This document shows positions 5,884-6,027 of a stretch of DNA of 6,027 nucleotides, piece after piece. Location of the stretch: contig DAOVWI010000134.1 of NCBI GenBank assembly GCA_030636765.1, forward strand, positions 1 to 6,027, read 5' to 3'. Position numbers and translations under genes: made by a program. Positions within the stretch are counted from its first letter, which is position 1. Every line of letters starts with the position of its first letter. The notes under the pieces are model-generated. The model had not been told where the DNA came from, searched no databases, and was given only the letters and a program-made list of their open reading frames with translations. This DNA comes from Gemmatimonadales bacterium. Its GTDB lineage: Bacteria; Gemmatimonadota; Gemmatimonadetes; Palauibacterales; Palauibacteraceae.

Positions 5884-6027
5884 GGCGCCGCGCCCGAAGA
5901 AGGCCCACCAGCCCGAGCCCGGCGATCGCACCCGTCGCCGCCGCCATCCGCCAATCGAGGAGAACCAGAGCGCCCACCGTCAGCATCCCTCCCATAAGAA
6001 CCAGCGCCGCAAACGCCGTCTTGACCA
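5876..6027 (-). CDS. Membrane protein, C-terminal fragment
   Basis: Only the last 49 codons are present; the gene enters from the right edge and ends at a TAG at 5878-5876. The product contains two hydrophobic helices: the first has about 20 residues (AALVLMGGMLTVGALVLL). The second follows a short D-W-R turn and is shorter (ATGAIAGLGLVGLL). It finishes with a basic tail, R-A-R-R-H-A, which would be cytoplasmic by the positive-inside rule. The family cannot be named from this fragment. The 8-base overlap of its stop with the amidase start (ATGCCTAG) supports both this frame and an operon with the amidase. The competing frame here is Gly/Arg-rich and looks non-coding. Confidence 0.6.
   Translation of the reverse strand, partial: VKTAFAALVLMGGMLTVGALVLLDWRMAAATGAIAGLGLVGLLRARRHA

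Noticed and set aside
5876..6020. The C-terminal membrane fragment as a PEP-CTERM-type sorting signal (hydrophobic helix followed by R-A-R-R).
   Set aside because: No Pro-Glu-Pro motif precedes the helix, and another hydrophobic helix sits directly upstream, which fits a multi-pass membrane protein better.

Overview
The window is a GC-rich (roughly 65-70%) bacterial chromosomal segment with all recognisable genes on the minus strand, so it is read here from high to low coordinates. High GC, an Ala/Arg/Gly-rich proteome, a cobalamin-dependent class II ribonucleotide reductase as the DNA-precursor enzyme, and a lipoprotein-type amidase with an Ig-like front end would suit a Gemmatimonadota-like or similar environmental lineage. 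This is inference from protein style; there is no rRNA or other marker here to confirm it.

Layout. (1) 5876-6027: the last 49 codons of a membrane protein entering from the right edge. (2) 3832-5883: a 683-residue exported zinc N-acetylmuramoyl-L-alanine amidase whose start overlaps the stop of (1). (3) 3299-3835: a gamma-class carbonic anhydrase-like trimeric left-handed beta-helix protein, joined to the amidase by an ATGA overlap. These three look like one translationally coupled operon. (4) 3124-3298: a regulatory region holding a sigma70-type promoter and two NrdR-box-like sites 32 bp apart, followed by a leader with a nested stem-loop and DnaA-box-like sites. (5) 448-3006: nrdJ, adenosylcobalamin-dependent ribonucleotide reductase, with its own promoter. 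(6) 107-447: 341 bases with no convincing gene but strong RNA-level structure. It holds a rod of about 165 nt with a central bubble (6S-RNA-like), a second hairpin, and an intrinsic terminator whose 5' arm can instead pair with the preceding hairpin. (7) 1-106: the signal-peptide-encoding start of a secreted protein that leaves the window at the left edge.

How the parts fit. The right half concerns cell-wall remodelling and the envelope plus a carbonic anhydrase-type enzyme. The left half concerns deoxyribonucleotide supply under NrdR-type control. The genes themselves are ordinary. The unusual content is in the two non-coding regions: the regulatory block of nrdJ, and the structured RNA region downstream of nrdJ that may be a small RNA next to an attenuator or riboswitch-like switch for the secreted-protein gene. 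Within NrdJ, a coiled-coil-like insertion and a cysteine-free version of the TSCPD domain also stand out.
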